From JBBWZH01 sp035544115 (GTDB lineage: Bacteria; Actinomycetota; Actinomycetes; Mycobacteriales; CADCTP01), in the NCBI GenBank assembly GCA_963714145.1, contig OY970235.1, positions 5,952,001 through 6,016,000 of the forward strand: a DNA stretch of 64,000 nucleotides. Reading direction: 5' to 3'. Under the pieces are notes generated by a model. The model saw nothing but the letters and a program-made list of their open reading frames with translations, was not told the origin of the DNA and ran no database searches. Each line of letters starts with the position of its first letter. Position 1 is the stretch's first letter. Position numbers and translations under genes: made by a program. Positions 42,365 to 50,787 of the stretch are shown piece by piece.

Positions 42365-42464
42365 GGCTGTCCGTTGTCGTCGCTGGATCGGGTCACTCAG
42401 GGGGATGAGCGAGGGGGTGCCGAGCGAGTGGGCTGCAGGGGACAGCGCGGGTGCGGCAGGCTAG

Positions 42465-44036
42465 CTAGTACGCACCGGCGCCGCGCACGACCGCGGCCAC
42501 GGTGCGGAACAGAATCGCCAGGTCCAGGCTGATGGACCAGTTCTCGACGTAGTACAGATCCAGTTGGATGGTGTCCTCCCAGGAGAGTCGGGATCGGCCG
42601 TTGACCTGCCAGAGGCCGGTGATGCCGGGGCGGACCAACAGCCGCCGCCGGACGTCGCCGGTGAAGTCGGTGTCCTTGACCGGCAGCGGGCGCGGCCCGA
42701 CCAGCGCCATGTCGCCGCGCAGCACGTTCAGCAACTGCGGCAGCTCGTCCACCGAGGTGCGCCGCAGCAGCCGACCCAGCCGGGTGATCCGCGGGTCGTC
42801 GTGGATCTTGAACAGCAGCCCGTCGGTCTCGTTCCGGCCGGCCAGCGCGACCCGCCGCGCCTCCGCGTCGGAGTACATGGTGCGGAACTTGAAGACGGTG
42901 AACTCGGCCCCGTCCTGGCCGATCCGGGTCTGCCGGAACAGCGCCGGGCCGCGGCTGGTGCACCTGATCGCGGCGGCGGCGGCGAGCAGCGCGGGGCCCA
43001 GGATGATCAGCAGGAGCACCGCGGCCACCCGGTCCAGCACCGACTTGGCGACCCGGCGGGCCCCGGTGAACTCCGGCTGGTCGACGTGCAGCAGCGGCAT
43101 CCCGGACACCGGCCGGACGGACACCCGCGGGCCGGCCACGTTGGCCACCGACGGGGCCACGACCACGTCCACCCCGGAGCCCTCGAGCCCCCAGGCGATC
43201 CGGCGCACCACGTCGGCCGGCACCGCCGAGGACGCGGCGACGGCGACCGTGTCGATCCGGTACGCGGCGACCACGGCGGCCACCTCGGTCAGCGACCCGA
43301 GCGCCGGCAAGTCCGCCCCGTCCAGACCGCCGGCCACCCCGGCTGGACCGGCGGGGAGGCAGGCGCCGACGACGTCGAAGCCGGCGGCCGGCTGCCGGCG
43401 CAACTGCCGGGCCAGCGCGGTCGCCGACCGGCGGTCGCCGACCACCAGCACCCGGTGCAGCCCGCGGCCGGCGCCCCGGCCGGCCACCAGCCGGGCCCGG
43501 ACCAGCGCCCGGCCGGTCAGCAGCAGGATCAGCCCGACCGGCAGCGCCAGCAGCACGAACCCGCGGGCCACCTCGACCTTGCCGGCGTAGCAGCCGACCG
43601 CGGTGACGCCCCAGGCCCAGAACGTCCCGGTGGCGACCCGCTTGTACTCCTCGGCGCCGGCGCCGAGGTAGCGGATCCGGTAGGCGTCGGCGGCGGCCAG
43701 CCCGGCCAGCCAGCCGGCGCCGATCAGCGCGGCCAGGATCGCGTACGGCACGCCGCTGGCGGTCATCCCGGGCTCGACGCCGAAGCGCACCACGAAGCCG
43801 GCGATCAGCGCGGTCAGCACCGCGGCCAGGTCGGACCCGACCAGCACGACCAGCCAGCGCCGGCGCCACTGCCGGGCGGCCGGGGCGGCCGCCGGGCGGG
43901 CCGACGGGCCGGTCGGCAGGCCGCTCGGGCCGGTGTCAGGGTGCTGGGCCCGGCGGGCCACCCGGTTCCGGAATTGCGCGGCGGGCATGCCGGGTGGTTC
44001 CGCCGCCGGCACGGGCGAGGCCGCCCCGTGTCCCAC
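42465..44036 (-). CDS. Polyprenyl glycosylphosphotransferase (second copy)
   Basis: This 523-residue enzyme has five N-terminal membrane helices, a CoA-binding-like domain (HRVLVVGDRRSATALARQL) and the Bac_transf catalytic region (AKSVLDRVAAVLLLIILGP, FRQTRIGQDGAEFTVFKFRT, TSVDELPQLLNVLRGDMALVGPRP, RPGITGLWQVNGRSRLSWED). I chose GTG at 44036 because GCGGGGGGAACA stands directly before it; the frame is open further upstream. It is divergent from the CpsF-type gene across 154 bases with an unusual palindrome. Confidence 0.92.
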   Translation of the reverse strand: MGHGAASPVPAAEPPGMPAAQFRNRVARRAQHPDTGPSGLPTGPSARPAAAPAARQWRRRWLVVLVGSDLAAVLTALIAGFVVRFGVEPGMTASGVPYAILAALIGAGWLAGLAAADAYRIRYLGAGAEEYKRVATGTFWAWGVTAVGCYAGKVEVARGFVLLALPVGLILLLTGRALVRARLVAGRGAGRGLHRVLVVGDRRSATALARQLRRQPAAGFDVVGACLPAGPAGVAGGLDGADLPALGSLTEVAAVVAAYRIDTVAVAASSAVPADVVRRIAWGLEGSGVDVVVAPSVANVAGPRVSVRPVSGMPLLHVDQPEFTGARRVAKSVLDRVAAVLLLIILGPALLAAAAAIRCTSRGPALFRQTRIGQDGAEFTVFKFRTMYSDAEARRVALAGRNETDGLLFKIHDDPRITRLGRLLRRTSVDELPQLLNVLRGDMALVGPRPLPVKDTDFTGDVRRRLLVRPGITGLWQVNGRSRLSWEDTIQLDLYYVENWSISLDLAILFRTVAAVVRGAGAY

Positions 44037-44108
44037 TGTTCCCCCCGCTGAAAGCACTGCCCGCAGGCCGCTGTCGATCACCTTCGGTCGTGAGTCTGTA
44101 TAGCACTC

Positions 44109-44129
44109 AGAGTAACTTCTAGCTACTCT
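44109..44129. promoter_or_regulatory. 21-base near-perfect palindrome in a divergent exopolysaccharide promoter region
   Basis: The left end AGAGTA and the right end TACTCT are exact complements, and eight of the ten pairs match across the 21 bases (centre at 44119). It lies between the second glycosylphosphotransferase and the CpsF-type gene. Each TACTCT hexamer also fits a TANNNT -10 element pointing outward, so it may be two overlapping divergent promoters, an operator, or both. A TATACA on the minus strand (44097-44102) is a further -10 candidate. Confidence 0.5.
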
Positions 44130-44190
44130 CCGCATCTGCAGGTGTCGGCTGAGCGGTGGACCCCATCCGGGTCCTGACGGAGGTCACGGA

Positions 44191-45102
44191 ATGGGTCGCC
44201 ACATGCTGATCCCGAGCCGCCTGCGCCCCACGCTGGGAGGCCGGCCGCAGGCGGCCGATGACCCGCCGGACCCACCGCCGGAGCCGGCCGTACCGGTGCT
44301 GCCCTGCGCCGGCGTGCCGATCACGGCCTGCCGCCCGGATGCCGCCGCCCGGCTCGTGGTCGACCGCGCCGCCGGCCCCCGGCTGGCCGGTATGGACATC
44401 CACCTGTGCAATGCGTACACGTTGGCGCTGGCGGATCGGGACGCCGGGCTGCACACCCTGCTGCGCCGGGCGACCGTGAACTTTCCGGACGGCAAGTCGG
44501 TGGTCTGGGCGAACCGGTTGCAGCACCGGCACCGGCGGTCGCCCACGGTCCGGGTCTACGGCCCGGACCTGATGCGCGACGTGCTGGCCCTCGGCCAGCC
44601 GGCCGGGCTGCGGCACTACCTGCTCGGCTCCACCCCGCGGGTGCTGGCCGCGCTGACCGAACGGCTGCGCCAGGACTACCCGCAGGTGCATCTCGCCGGT
44701 ACCGAGAGTCCGCCCTTTCGGGAACTGACCGAGGCCGAACGGGCCGCCCAGGCCGACCGGATCCGGCGCAGCGGAGCGCAGGTCGTCTGGCTCGGGCTCG
44801 GCACCCCGAAACAGGACTGGGAGGCCGCCCGGCTGGCCGCCGAACTGCCGGTGGTCGCGGTCGCGGTCGGGGCCGCGTTCGACTTCCTGGCCGGCACGAA
44901 ACGCCAGGCCCCGGTCTGGATGCGGCACAACGGGCTGGAGTGGTGCTTCCGGCTGGCCCAGGAGCCGCGCCGGCTCTGGCGCCGCTACCTGTTCGGCAAC
45001 GTCCGGTTCGGCTTCGCGGTCGGCCGGTGGTGGCGCCGGGCCGGCCGCCGGCGCGAATGGCCGCCGCCGACCGGGCCGGCCCGACCCGACCGGCCCCGAT
45101 GA
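44191..45102 (+). CDS. WecG/TagA/CpsF family glycosyltransferase (GT26)
   Basis: This 303-residue transferase has the family motifs MDIHLCNAYTLALADRD, NFPDGKSVVWANR, VYGPDLMRDVL, LLGSTPRVLAALTERL and WLGLGTPKQDWEAARLA. GT26 enzymes add the second sugar (for example ManNAc or glucuronic acid) to a lipid-linked first sugar, so it may act after one of the two glycosylphosphotransferases. GGAGG stands seven bases before the ATG. Its stop overlaps the next gene (ATGA). Confidence 0.92.
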   Translation: MGRHMLIPSRLRPTLGGRPQAADDPPDPPPEPAVPVLPCAGVPITACRPDAAARLVVDRAAGPRLAGMDIHLCNAYTLALADRDAGLHTLLRRATVNFPDGKSVVWANRLQHRHRRSPTVRVYGPDLMRDVLALGQPAGLRHYLLGSTPRVLAALTERLRQDYPQVHLAGTESPPFRELTEAERAAQADRIRRSGAQVVWLGLGTPKQDWEAARLAAELPVVAVAVGAAFDFLAGTKRQAPVWMRHNGLEWCFRLAQEPRRLWRRYLFGNVRFGFAVGRWWRRAGRRREWPPPTGPARPDRPR

Positions 45103-46277
45103 GGGTGCTGGTCGCGCACAACCGGTACCGGTCCGGGCAGCCGTCTGGGGAGAACGCGGTGGTGGCCGAGGAGATCGCGGCACTGCGCGCGGTCGGCGCC
45201 GAGGTGCTGACCATGCTGCCGGGCAGCGACGACATCGGCCGGCTGCGGCCACACCGCCGGCTGCTGCTGGCCGCCGGCCCGGTGATCGACCCGTACGCGG
45301 TGCGCCAGCTCCGCCGGCTGATCGCCGAGTCCCGCCCGGACGTGCTGCACGTGCACAACCTGTTCCCGCAGCTGTCGCCCTGGCTGGTTCGGGCCGCCCG
45401 GGCCCGCGGCGTCCCGGTCGTCGCCACCGTGCACAACTACCGGCAGAGCTGCGTCGCCGGGTTCCGGTACCGGGACGGCGGGCCGTGCGACGCCTGCGTC
45501 GGCCGGCGGCTGCCGGTGCCGGCGGTGCGGCACGGCTGCTACCGCGGCTCCCGGGCGCAGTCGCTGGCGATGGCGGCCGGCCAGGTCGCGCACCGGCGCA
45601 CCTGGCGGCAGGTGGACCGGTACATCGCGCTCACCCCGCTGCTGCGCACCGAGCTGACCCGGCTCGGCGTGCCGGCGAACCGGATCACGCTGCGCCCCAC
45701 CGCGGTGGCCGACCCCGGCCCGCCCGGGCCGCTCGGCCGCAACGTCCTGTTCGTCGGCCGGCTGGACCAGATGAAGGGCGCCGACCTGCTGCTGGACGCG
45801 TTCACCCGGGCCGACCTGCCGCGCGGCACCCGGCTGCGGATCGTCGGCGCCGGCCCGCTCGGCGCCGAACTGGCCAGCCTCGCCGGCACCCGCCCGGACG
45901 TCGACCTGGTCGGCGGCCTGGACCCGGCCGGGGTGGCCCGCGAGCTGCGCGCGGCCGGCCTGGTCGCGATCCCGTCCCGCTGGTACGAGGGCCAGCCGCG
46001 GGTGTACGCCGAGGCGCTCGCGCACGCCCGGCCGGTGCTGGCCACCGACGCCGGCGCGCTGGCCGGGCTGGACGGGCTCGGCGTCGGCTGGTCGGTGCCG
46101 GCCCGGCCGGCCGCCATCGCCGCCGCGCTGGCCGTGCTGCACGACCGCGCGACGCTGGCCCGGGCGGCCAGCGCCGCCCGCGACCGGTACCGCCAGCTGC
46201 ACACCCCGGACCAGGCCATCGAGTCACTGCTGGCCGTCTACCGACAGGTCACCCGGGTTGTCCGCGCGGGTGGCTGA
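45099..46277 (+). CDS. GT4 glycosyltransferase with cysteine-rich acceptor region
   Basis: This 392-residue GT-B enzyme begins MRVLVAHNRYRSGQPSGENAVVAEE. The N-half contains TVHNYRQSCVAGFRYRDGGP followed by CDAC and HGCYRGS, a cysteine pattern seen in a subgroup of GT4 enzymes. The donor half has FVGRLDQMKGADLLLDAF and RWYEGQPRVYAEALAHARP. It is coupled to the CpsF-type gene and is followed within a few bases by the kinase-fold gene. Confidence 0.9.
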   Translation: MRVLVAHNRYRSGQPSGENAVVAEEIAALRAVGAEVLTMLPGSDDIGRLRPHRRLLLAAGPVIDPYAVRQLRRLIAESRPDVLHVHNLFPQLSPWLVRAARARGVPVVATVHNYRQSCVAGFRYRDGGPCDACVGRRLPVPAVRHGCYRGSRAQSLAMAAGQVAHRRTWRQVDRYIALTPLLRTELTRLGVPANRITLRPTAVADPGPPGPLGRNVLFVGRLDQMKGADLLLDAFTRADLPRGTRLRIVGAGPLGAELASLAGTRPDVDLVGGLDPAGVARELRAAGLVAIPSRWYEGQPRVYAEALAHARPVLATDAGALAGLDGLGVGWSVPARPAAIAAALAVLHDRATLARAASAARDRYRQLHTPDQAIESLLAVYRQVTRVVRAGG

Positions 46278-47196
46278 GGACGAGCGGTCCAGGCTGGCCG
46301 AGGCCAGCTGGGCGCTGTACGGGCAGGGCGTCGGGACCGTGGTGGTGGACGGGCTGCTGTCCGCCGGTGCCCGCAGCCGGGTCTGGCGGCTGGTCGCGGT
46401 CGGCCGCGAGGGCACCCGGCACTACGCGGTGAAGTGGTTCCGGCCGCGGTACCGGTCGCAGTGGGCCGGGTCGCCGCGTGGCAGCTGCGGCGGTTCGGGC
46501 AGCCTCGGCGACTCGGTGGCGACCGAGTTCGCCGCGCTGACGAACCTGCTCGAGGTGCTGCCGGCCGCGGCCGCGCCGGCCGGCCGGTTCCAGCTGCGCT
46601 GCCCGCTGCCGGTACAGGCCTGGGACTGGGGGTACGCGATGTCCGCGGTGCCCGGCCAGCGGCTGGACGACGCGGTGGCCCGGCGGGTGCTGGCCGCGGC
46701 CGAGTTCGGCCAGCTGGGCCGGGATCTGGTCGGCGCGCTGATCGCGTTCCACGGCGTCCACGGCGGCCCGTACGGCGACTTCCAGCCGGCCAACGTGCTG
46801 CTCGGCCCGGCCCGGGACGTCTACCTGCTCGACCCGGCCCCGGCCGGCGGCTGGCTGCGCTGCTGGGCCGGCGAACCGGCCCCGCCGCACCTGGCCGTGG
46901 ACGTGGCGCACTGGATGTACGCGACCGCGGTCGGCATGCTGCGCCAGGCGGCCCGGCACCCGGGCACGCTGGCCCGGCGCCCGGGCGGGGTGGCCCGGCT
47001 CGGCCAGCTGAGCCGGGCCCTGGCCGACGCCGCGGTCGAGGTCACCGGCGATCCCGGCCTGGCTGCCCAGATCGAACGCTGCCGGGCCGACTACTGGACC
47101 CAGCTGAGCAACCACAGCCGGCGGCACAGCCTGGCCGCGGCGGCCGGCCGCCGCCTCCTCGACCCGCGCCGGCCCACCCGCCGACACGGTAGGTGA
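46258..47196 (+). CDS. Kinase-fold (phosphotransferase-like) protein of the exopolysaccharide locus
   Basis: This protein of 308-312 residues has features of the protein-kinase/aminoglycoside-phosphotransferase fold: a beta3 lysine in HYAVKWFRPRY, a catalytic-loop-like GPYGDFQPANVLLGP (Asp and Asn kept, the usual first His replaced by Tyr) and a metal-binding-like YLLDPAP. It may phosphorylate a sugar, lipid carrier or protein in the pathway, or be inactive. The start is a TTG at 46258 or a GTG at 46270; both overlap the preceding GT4 gene, so translation is coupled. Confidence 0.72.
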   Translation: MSARVAEDERSRLAEASWALYGQGVGTVVVDGLLSAGARSRVWRLVAVGREGTRHYAVKWFRPRYRSQWAGSPRGSCGGSGSLGDSVATEFAALTNLLEVLPAAAAPAGRFQLRCPLPVQAWDWGYAMSAVPGQRLDDAVARRVLAAAEFGQLGRDLVGALIAFHGVHGGPYGDFQPANVLLGPARDVYLLDPAPAGGWLRCWAGEPAPPHLAVDVAHWMYATAVGMLRQAARHPGTLARRPGGVARLGQLSRALADAAVEVTGDPGLAAQIERCRADYWTQLSNHSRRHSLAAAAGRRLLDPRRPTRRHGR

Positions 47197-47204
47197 ACAT
47201 GAGT

Positions 47205-47210
47205 TACTCT
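47205..47210 (+). promoter_or_regulatory. Candidate -10 element of a near-leaderless methyltransferase transcript
   Basis: TACTCT ends eight bases before the methyltransferase ATG and fits TANNNT. No ribosome site is visible before the ATG. The hexamer sits in a short A/T-richer patch (GAGTTACTCT) that itself is a small palindrome. Confidence 0.4.
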
Positions 47211-47218
47211 GCGCAACC

Positions 47219-48013
47219 ATGATTCGACCGGCAGTCCACCTGCGACCCGCCCCGCCGGCGCCCGCCGGCCGGTCCAGCCACAGCGGGCCCGCCCAGGGTG
47301 GGCCCACCGACCGAGCGCCCGGCGGTGACCGGATCGCGGCGATCCTCGCGGCCACCCGGGGCCCGGCGGTGCTGGACGTCGGCTGCACGGGCGGGCTGCA
47401 GACCGACATACCGCTGGCCGGGTCGCCCGACTGGGTGCACCAGCACGTGCGTGCCGCGTTCCCCGAGGTCCACGGCATCGACCTGGCCGCGGCCAAGGTC
47501 GACTTCCTGCGGCAGCACGGCTACCCCGCTGTCGACGTGGCGGACGCGCAGGACTTCGACCTGGGACGGCAGTTCGACACGGTGCTGGCCGGCGAGCTGA
47601 TCGAGCACCTCGAGAATCCGGCCGGCTTCCTCCGCGCCGCCACCCGGCACCTGCGGCCGGGCGGCCGGATCGTGCTCACCACCCCGTACGCGGCCGGCCT
47701 GGCGAACGTGCTCTACGCGTGGCTGAAGTTCCCGCGGACGTGTTCGAACCCGGAGCACACGATGTGGTTCTGTCCGAGCACCATCCGGGTGCTGGCGCAG
47801 CGGTGCGGCCTGCAGGTGCGCCGGTGGGAGCTGCTGGCCGACTACCCCGCCTGGGGCGCCAGCCGGACCTACCGGACGCTGCGCCGGGTCTACCTGCTGA
47901 CCGGCCGGCTGCTGCCGCGCTGGCTGACCGCCAACACGATGCTGGTGGTGCTCGAGCCCGCGGCCGGGCCGACCGCCGCCGCGGGCGACCCACCGCCCGG
48001 GTCGCCGCACTAG
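47219..48013 (+). CDS. Class I SAM-dependent methyltransferase
   Basis: This 264-residue Rossmann methyltransferase has motif I VLDVGCTGGLQTDI, the acidic loop VHGIDLAAAKVDFL, ADAQDFDLGRQFDTVLAGELIEHLENP and the post-motif HLRPGGRIVLTTPY. It probably methylates a sugar of the polymer or a lipid-linked end group. A 35-residue Pro/Gly leader precedes the fold. It ends 62 bases from the convergent GT4 gene. Confidence 0.85.
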   Translation: MIRPAVHLRPAPPAPAGRSSHSGPAQGGPTDRAPGGDRIAAILAATRGPAVLDVGCTGGLQTDIPLAGSPDWVHQHVRAAFPEVHGIDLAAAKVDFLRQHGYPAVDVADAQDFDLGRQFDTVLAGELIEHLENPAGFLRAATRHLRPGGRIVLTTPYAAGLANVLYAWLKFPRTCSNPEHTMWFCPSTIRVLAQRCGLQVRRWELLADYPAWGASRTYRTLRRVYLLTGRLLPRWLTANTMLVVLEPAAGPTAAAGDPPPGSPH

Positions 48014-48075
48014 CGCGGTCTGCCCGGCCAGGTCCAGCGGACCGCCGGGCCGCGGCCGGGTTGCCCGCGGCCGGC

Positions 48076-49413
48076 TCAGCGACGACCGGCCAGCAGTTCC
48101 GCGTACAGGGCCGTGGCGCGGTCCGCGCGCGCCTCCAGCGTCTGCCGTCGCGCGTGCTCGAGCGCCGCCGCGCAGCTGCGCTCGTAGCGGGCCGGGTCGC
48201 GGAGGATGGAGCCGACCGCCGCCGCGAACCGCCGCGGGGCCTGGCCGGCGGCGCAGACCGGGACCAGCGCCGAGCCGTTGGGCGGGGCGAAGTCGCCGAC
48301 CCCCTGGTGCCCGAAGCTGACCGTCGGCAGTCCGCTGGCCCAGGCATCCACGGCCTGGCCGCCGAGGGAGTCGCGGACGCTGGTGAACAGCAGCAGCGCG
48401 GCCCGCAGGTAGCGGGCGTGCACCTCCGCGTGCGGGATGTGCCCGATCAACTCGACCCGCCGGGTCAACCCGAGCTCGGACCGCAGCCGCTCCAGCTCCG
48501 GCCGGAGCGCCCCATCGCCGACGATCTCCAGGCGGGCGGCCGGGAAGTCGTCCAGGATGTGCCGGAACGCCCGCAGCGCGAGCCCAGGGGCCTTTCGCGG
48601 TCGCAGCGCTCCCACCCACAGCAGCAGCGGGGCGGCGAGGTCGCGGACCGGCGGGGTGGCCGGCAGCGTGTCGGCCCAGGTCCCGTCCGACATCATCAAC
48701 TCCACCCGGCGCGCACCGTGCCGGGCGGCGACCCGCGCGGTATCGCGGTTCGTCACGAGCACCACGTCCGCCCGCCGCATCGTGTGCCGGAACCGCGGGC
48801 TCACCAGCCGGCGGGTCGCCCAGCCGGCATCCCGGAGGAATTCGCCGTACCGGGACGCACCCAGCAGCGACCGCAGTTCCGGCGGGCAGCGCTGGCCACC
48901 GCCGACCGGGCCGAACAGCACCGGCTGGGACAGGTCGGCCAGCGTCGAGCCGCTGTTCAGGGAGCCCAGCGTGACGTGGTGCACGACGTCCATCCCGGTC
49001 ATCGCTCCGGTCCGGGCCAGCTCGTCCACTGTGGACAGCCAGCCGAAGTACTGCTGCAGGGAGCGCCATTCCTCCCGCATCGCCGCCGGAACCAGCCGGT
49101 CCGCATGCGGCAGCCGGGGCCGGCCGGGCACGGCGTGCAGCCGCAGCCGGGCCGGGCCGCAGGTCTGCGCGAACACCTCGATCGTGCGGCGGTTGCTCTC
49201 CGGATCCGCCCGGGTGAACAGCTCGACGTCGTGTCCGAGCGAGGCCAGGCTGCGGACCCAGCTCCAGCCGATTCCCGGCTCCGAGCCGCGGTCCGGGTGG
49301 CAGGCCGACGCCAGCAGCGCGATCCGCAACCGGGCGACGCGGGCCCGCTGGTCGAGCGGAAGGTCCGCCGGCGCGGCGACGGCCCGCTCCGCCGGTGGCC
49401 CGGACCCGTTCAC
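48076..49413 (-). CDS. GT4 glycosyltransferase
   Basis: This 445-residue GT-B enzyme has N-terminal LRIALLASACHPDRGSEPGIGWSW, a middle region HHVTLGSLNSG, and the donor domain PLLLWVGALRPRKAPGLALRAF. At the usual Glu-x7-Glu site it reads TSVRDSLGGQAVDAWASGLPTVS, so the first Glu is Asp. It starts at GTG within the stop of the ligase-like gene (GTGA). The frame stays open far upstream, which is antisense shadow. It is the last gene of the gmd-ligase-GT4 operon. Confidence 0.87.
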   Translation of the reverse strand: MNGSGPPAERAVAAPADLPLDQRARVARLRIALLASACHPDRGSEPGIGWSWVRSLASLGHDVELFTRADPESNRRTIEVFAQTCGPARLRLHAVPGRPRLPHADRLVPAAMREEWRSLQQYFGWLSTVDELARTGAMTGMDVVHHVTLGSLNSGSTLADLSQPVLFGPVGGGQRCPPELRSLLGASRYGEFLRDAGWATRRLVSPRFRHTMRRADVVLVTNRDTARVAARHGARRVELMMSDGTWADTLPATPPVRDLAAPLLLWVGALRPRKAPGLALRAFRHILDDFPAARLEIVGDGALRPELERLRSELGLTRRVELIGHIPHAEVHARYLRAALLLFTSVRDSLGGQAVDAWASGLPTVSFGHQGVGDFAPPNGSALVPVCAAGQAPRRFAAAVGSILRDPARYERSCAAALEHARRQTLEARADRATALYAELLAGRR

Positions 49414-50777
49414 GCGGACGCCGGCTCGGCGCGGGTCTCCGCCTTGGGCTGCGGGCGGCTGAGGATGATGCCCAGGCACCAGAAGAACGGCACGGCGCCG
49501 AACGGGGCCTCGAGCTCCACCCCGAAGGCCCCGCTGGCCAGCAGCGCGCCGGGAAAGATGACCGCGAACAGCACCAGCGGGTCGGTGGCCGCGACCCGGC
49601 GGCACCGCACCGCCTCCCGGCCGGCGGCGAGCAGCAGCGCCAGCAGGAGGCCGAGCCCGACGAGACCGAGCCGCGCGTAGCTGCCGACGAAGTAGTTGTG
49701 CGGGGACCGGAGGTGCTCGCTGTTGCCCAGCGGCCGGCGCGCCCCGGCGGCGCCGAGGAAGTCCGGCCCGAAGCCCACCCCGAGCACGCTGCGACCGGAC
49801 GAGGCGACGTACTCGTCGACCCGCCGCCACGCGGTGCTGCGACCGCGCATGGTGCCGATGCCGGACTGGTCGACCTGGCTCCTGACGTCGGTCACCCCGA
49901 TGCCGGCGAGCAGCTTGGAACCGGCCGCGGTCTGTGGCAGCAGCAGCCCGCCGAGCAGGATCAGCGCCGGCAGCGCTCCGGCCAGCAGCAGCTTTCGTTC
50001 CCGGTGCGCCAGCCGCCGGGGGGCGAGGTAGAACAGCGCGCAGACCAGTGCGAAGGCCACCGCGGTGCCCAGCACGGCCGCCCGCGCCGGCGTGGACAGC
50101 ACCACGGTCAGCGAGACGACGACGACGATCAGGTGCCGGCCGCGGCCGGTCTGCAGGAAGCGCATCAGGAACACCGCGCCGGTCGCCCCGACCACGGTCG
50201 CGTCGGTCGAGCCGCGCAGGGTGAACAGGTGCAGGTTCTGGGTCGCGTCCAGCAGCGGGCCCCGCTCGACCAGGCCCGGCCACCGCAGCGCGAACAGCAC
50301 CCAGCAGAGGTGGAACAGCAGCGCCGCGTCGATCAGCCTGGCCGTGCGGGCCCGCCCCCGCTGCGAGGAGAGGTAGTACGACCGGGCCGAGAGGAACGCC
50401 ACGAACAGGTATCCGTACGGCGCGAAGTCGCGCAGTGCGGTGATGTCGTGTTCGGCGCCGAACAGCAGCCGCAGCACCGCGTAGAGCATCAGGGCGGTGG
50501 CGGCCGCGCCGGGCCGCCGGCGCCCGGCCGCGCCGGTGCCCGGGGCAGCGCCGGCCCACGGCGCGGGCACCACCGCGGTCGCCGCGGCCAGGGCCAGCAG
50601 CACGTCGATCGGGAAGATCGGGGCGATGCCCAGATACGCGCCCCACTTGGTCGCCGCGACGGCCAGCAGCACCGCGAGCGTGCCCGCCAGCGCGCGGTCC
50701 GGCCGGCCCGCCGCCGGCGCGCCGGCGCCCACCGGCTCCGTCGCCGCATGGGCGGCCGGGTGCACTGTCCGCATCAT
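49410..50777 (-). CDS. O-antigen ligase/polymerase-like membrane protein (second copy)
   Basis: This 455-residue protein has about ten to twelve membrane helices and a large outer loop (GIGTMRGRSTAWRRVDEYVASSGRSVLGVGFGPDF ... HLRSPHNYFVGSYARLGLVG) with the Wzy-like R-x-x-x-W and S-P-H-N-x-F motifs. Unlike the first copy it has no internal low-complexity insertion. I used the ATG pair at 50777; the frame is open further up but overlaps gmd. Ten bases separate it from gmd. Confidence 0.85.
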   Translation of the reverse strand: MMRTVHPAAHAATEPVGAGAPAAGRPDRALAGTLAVLLAVAATKWGAYLGIAPIFPIDVLLALAAATAVVPAPWAGAAPGTGAAGRRRPGAAATALMLYAVLRLLFGAEHDITALRDFAPYGYLFVAFLSARSYYLSSQRGRARTARLIDAALLFHLCWVLFALRWPGLVERGPLLDATQNLHLFTLRGSTDATVVGATGAVFLMRFLQTGRGRHLIVVVVSLTVVLSTPARAAVLGTAVAFALVCALFYLAPRRLAHRERKLLLAGALPALILLGGLLLPQTAAGSKLLAGIGVTDVRSQVDQSGIGTMRGRSTAWRRVDEYVASSGRSVLGVGFGPDFLGAAGARRPLGNSEHLRSPHNYFVGSYARLGLVGLGLLLALLLAAGREAVRCRRVAATDPLVLFAVIFPGALLASGAFGVELEAPFGAVPFFWCLGIILSRPQPKAETRAEPASA

Positions 50778-50787
50778 CGCGACCCGG

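Noticed and set aside
42365..42464. Possible small gene between the GT4 gene and the second glycosylphosphotransferase
   Set aside because: No open frame with a ribosome site or recognisable domain; the stretch is only 100 bases.
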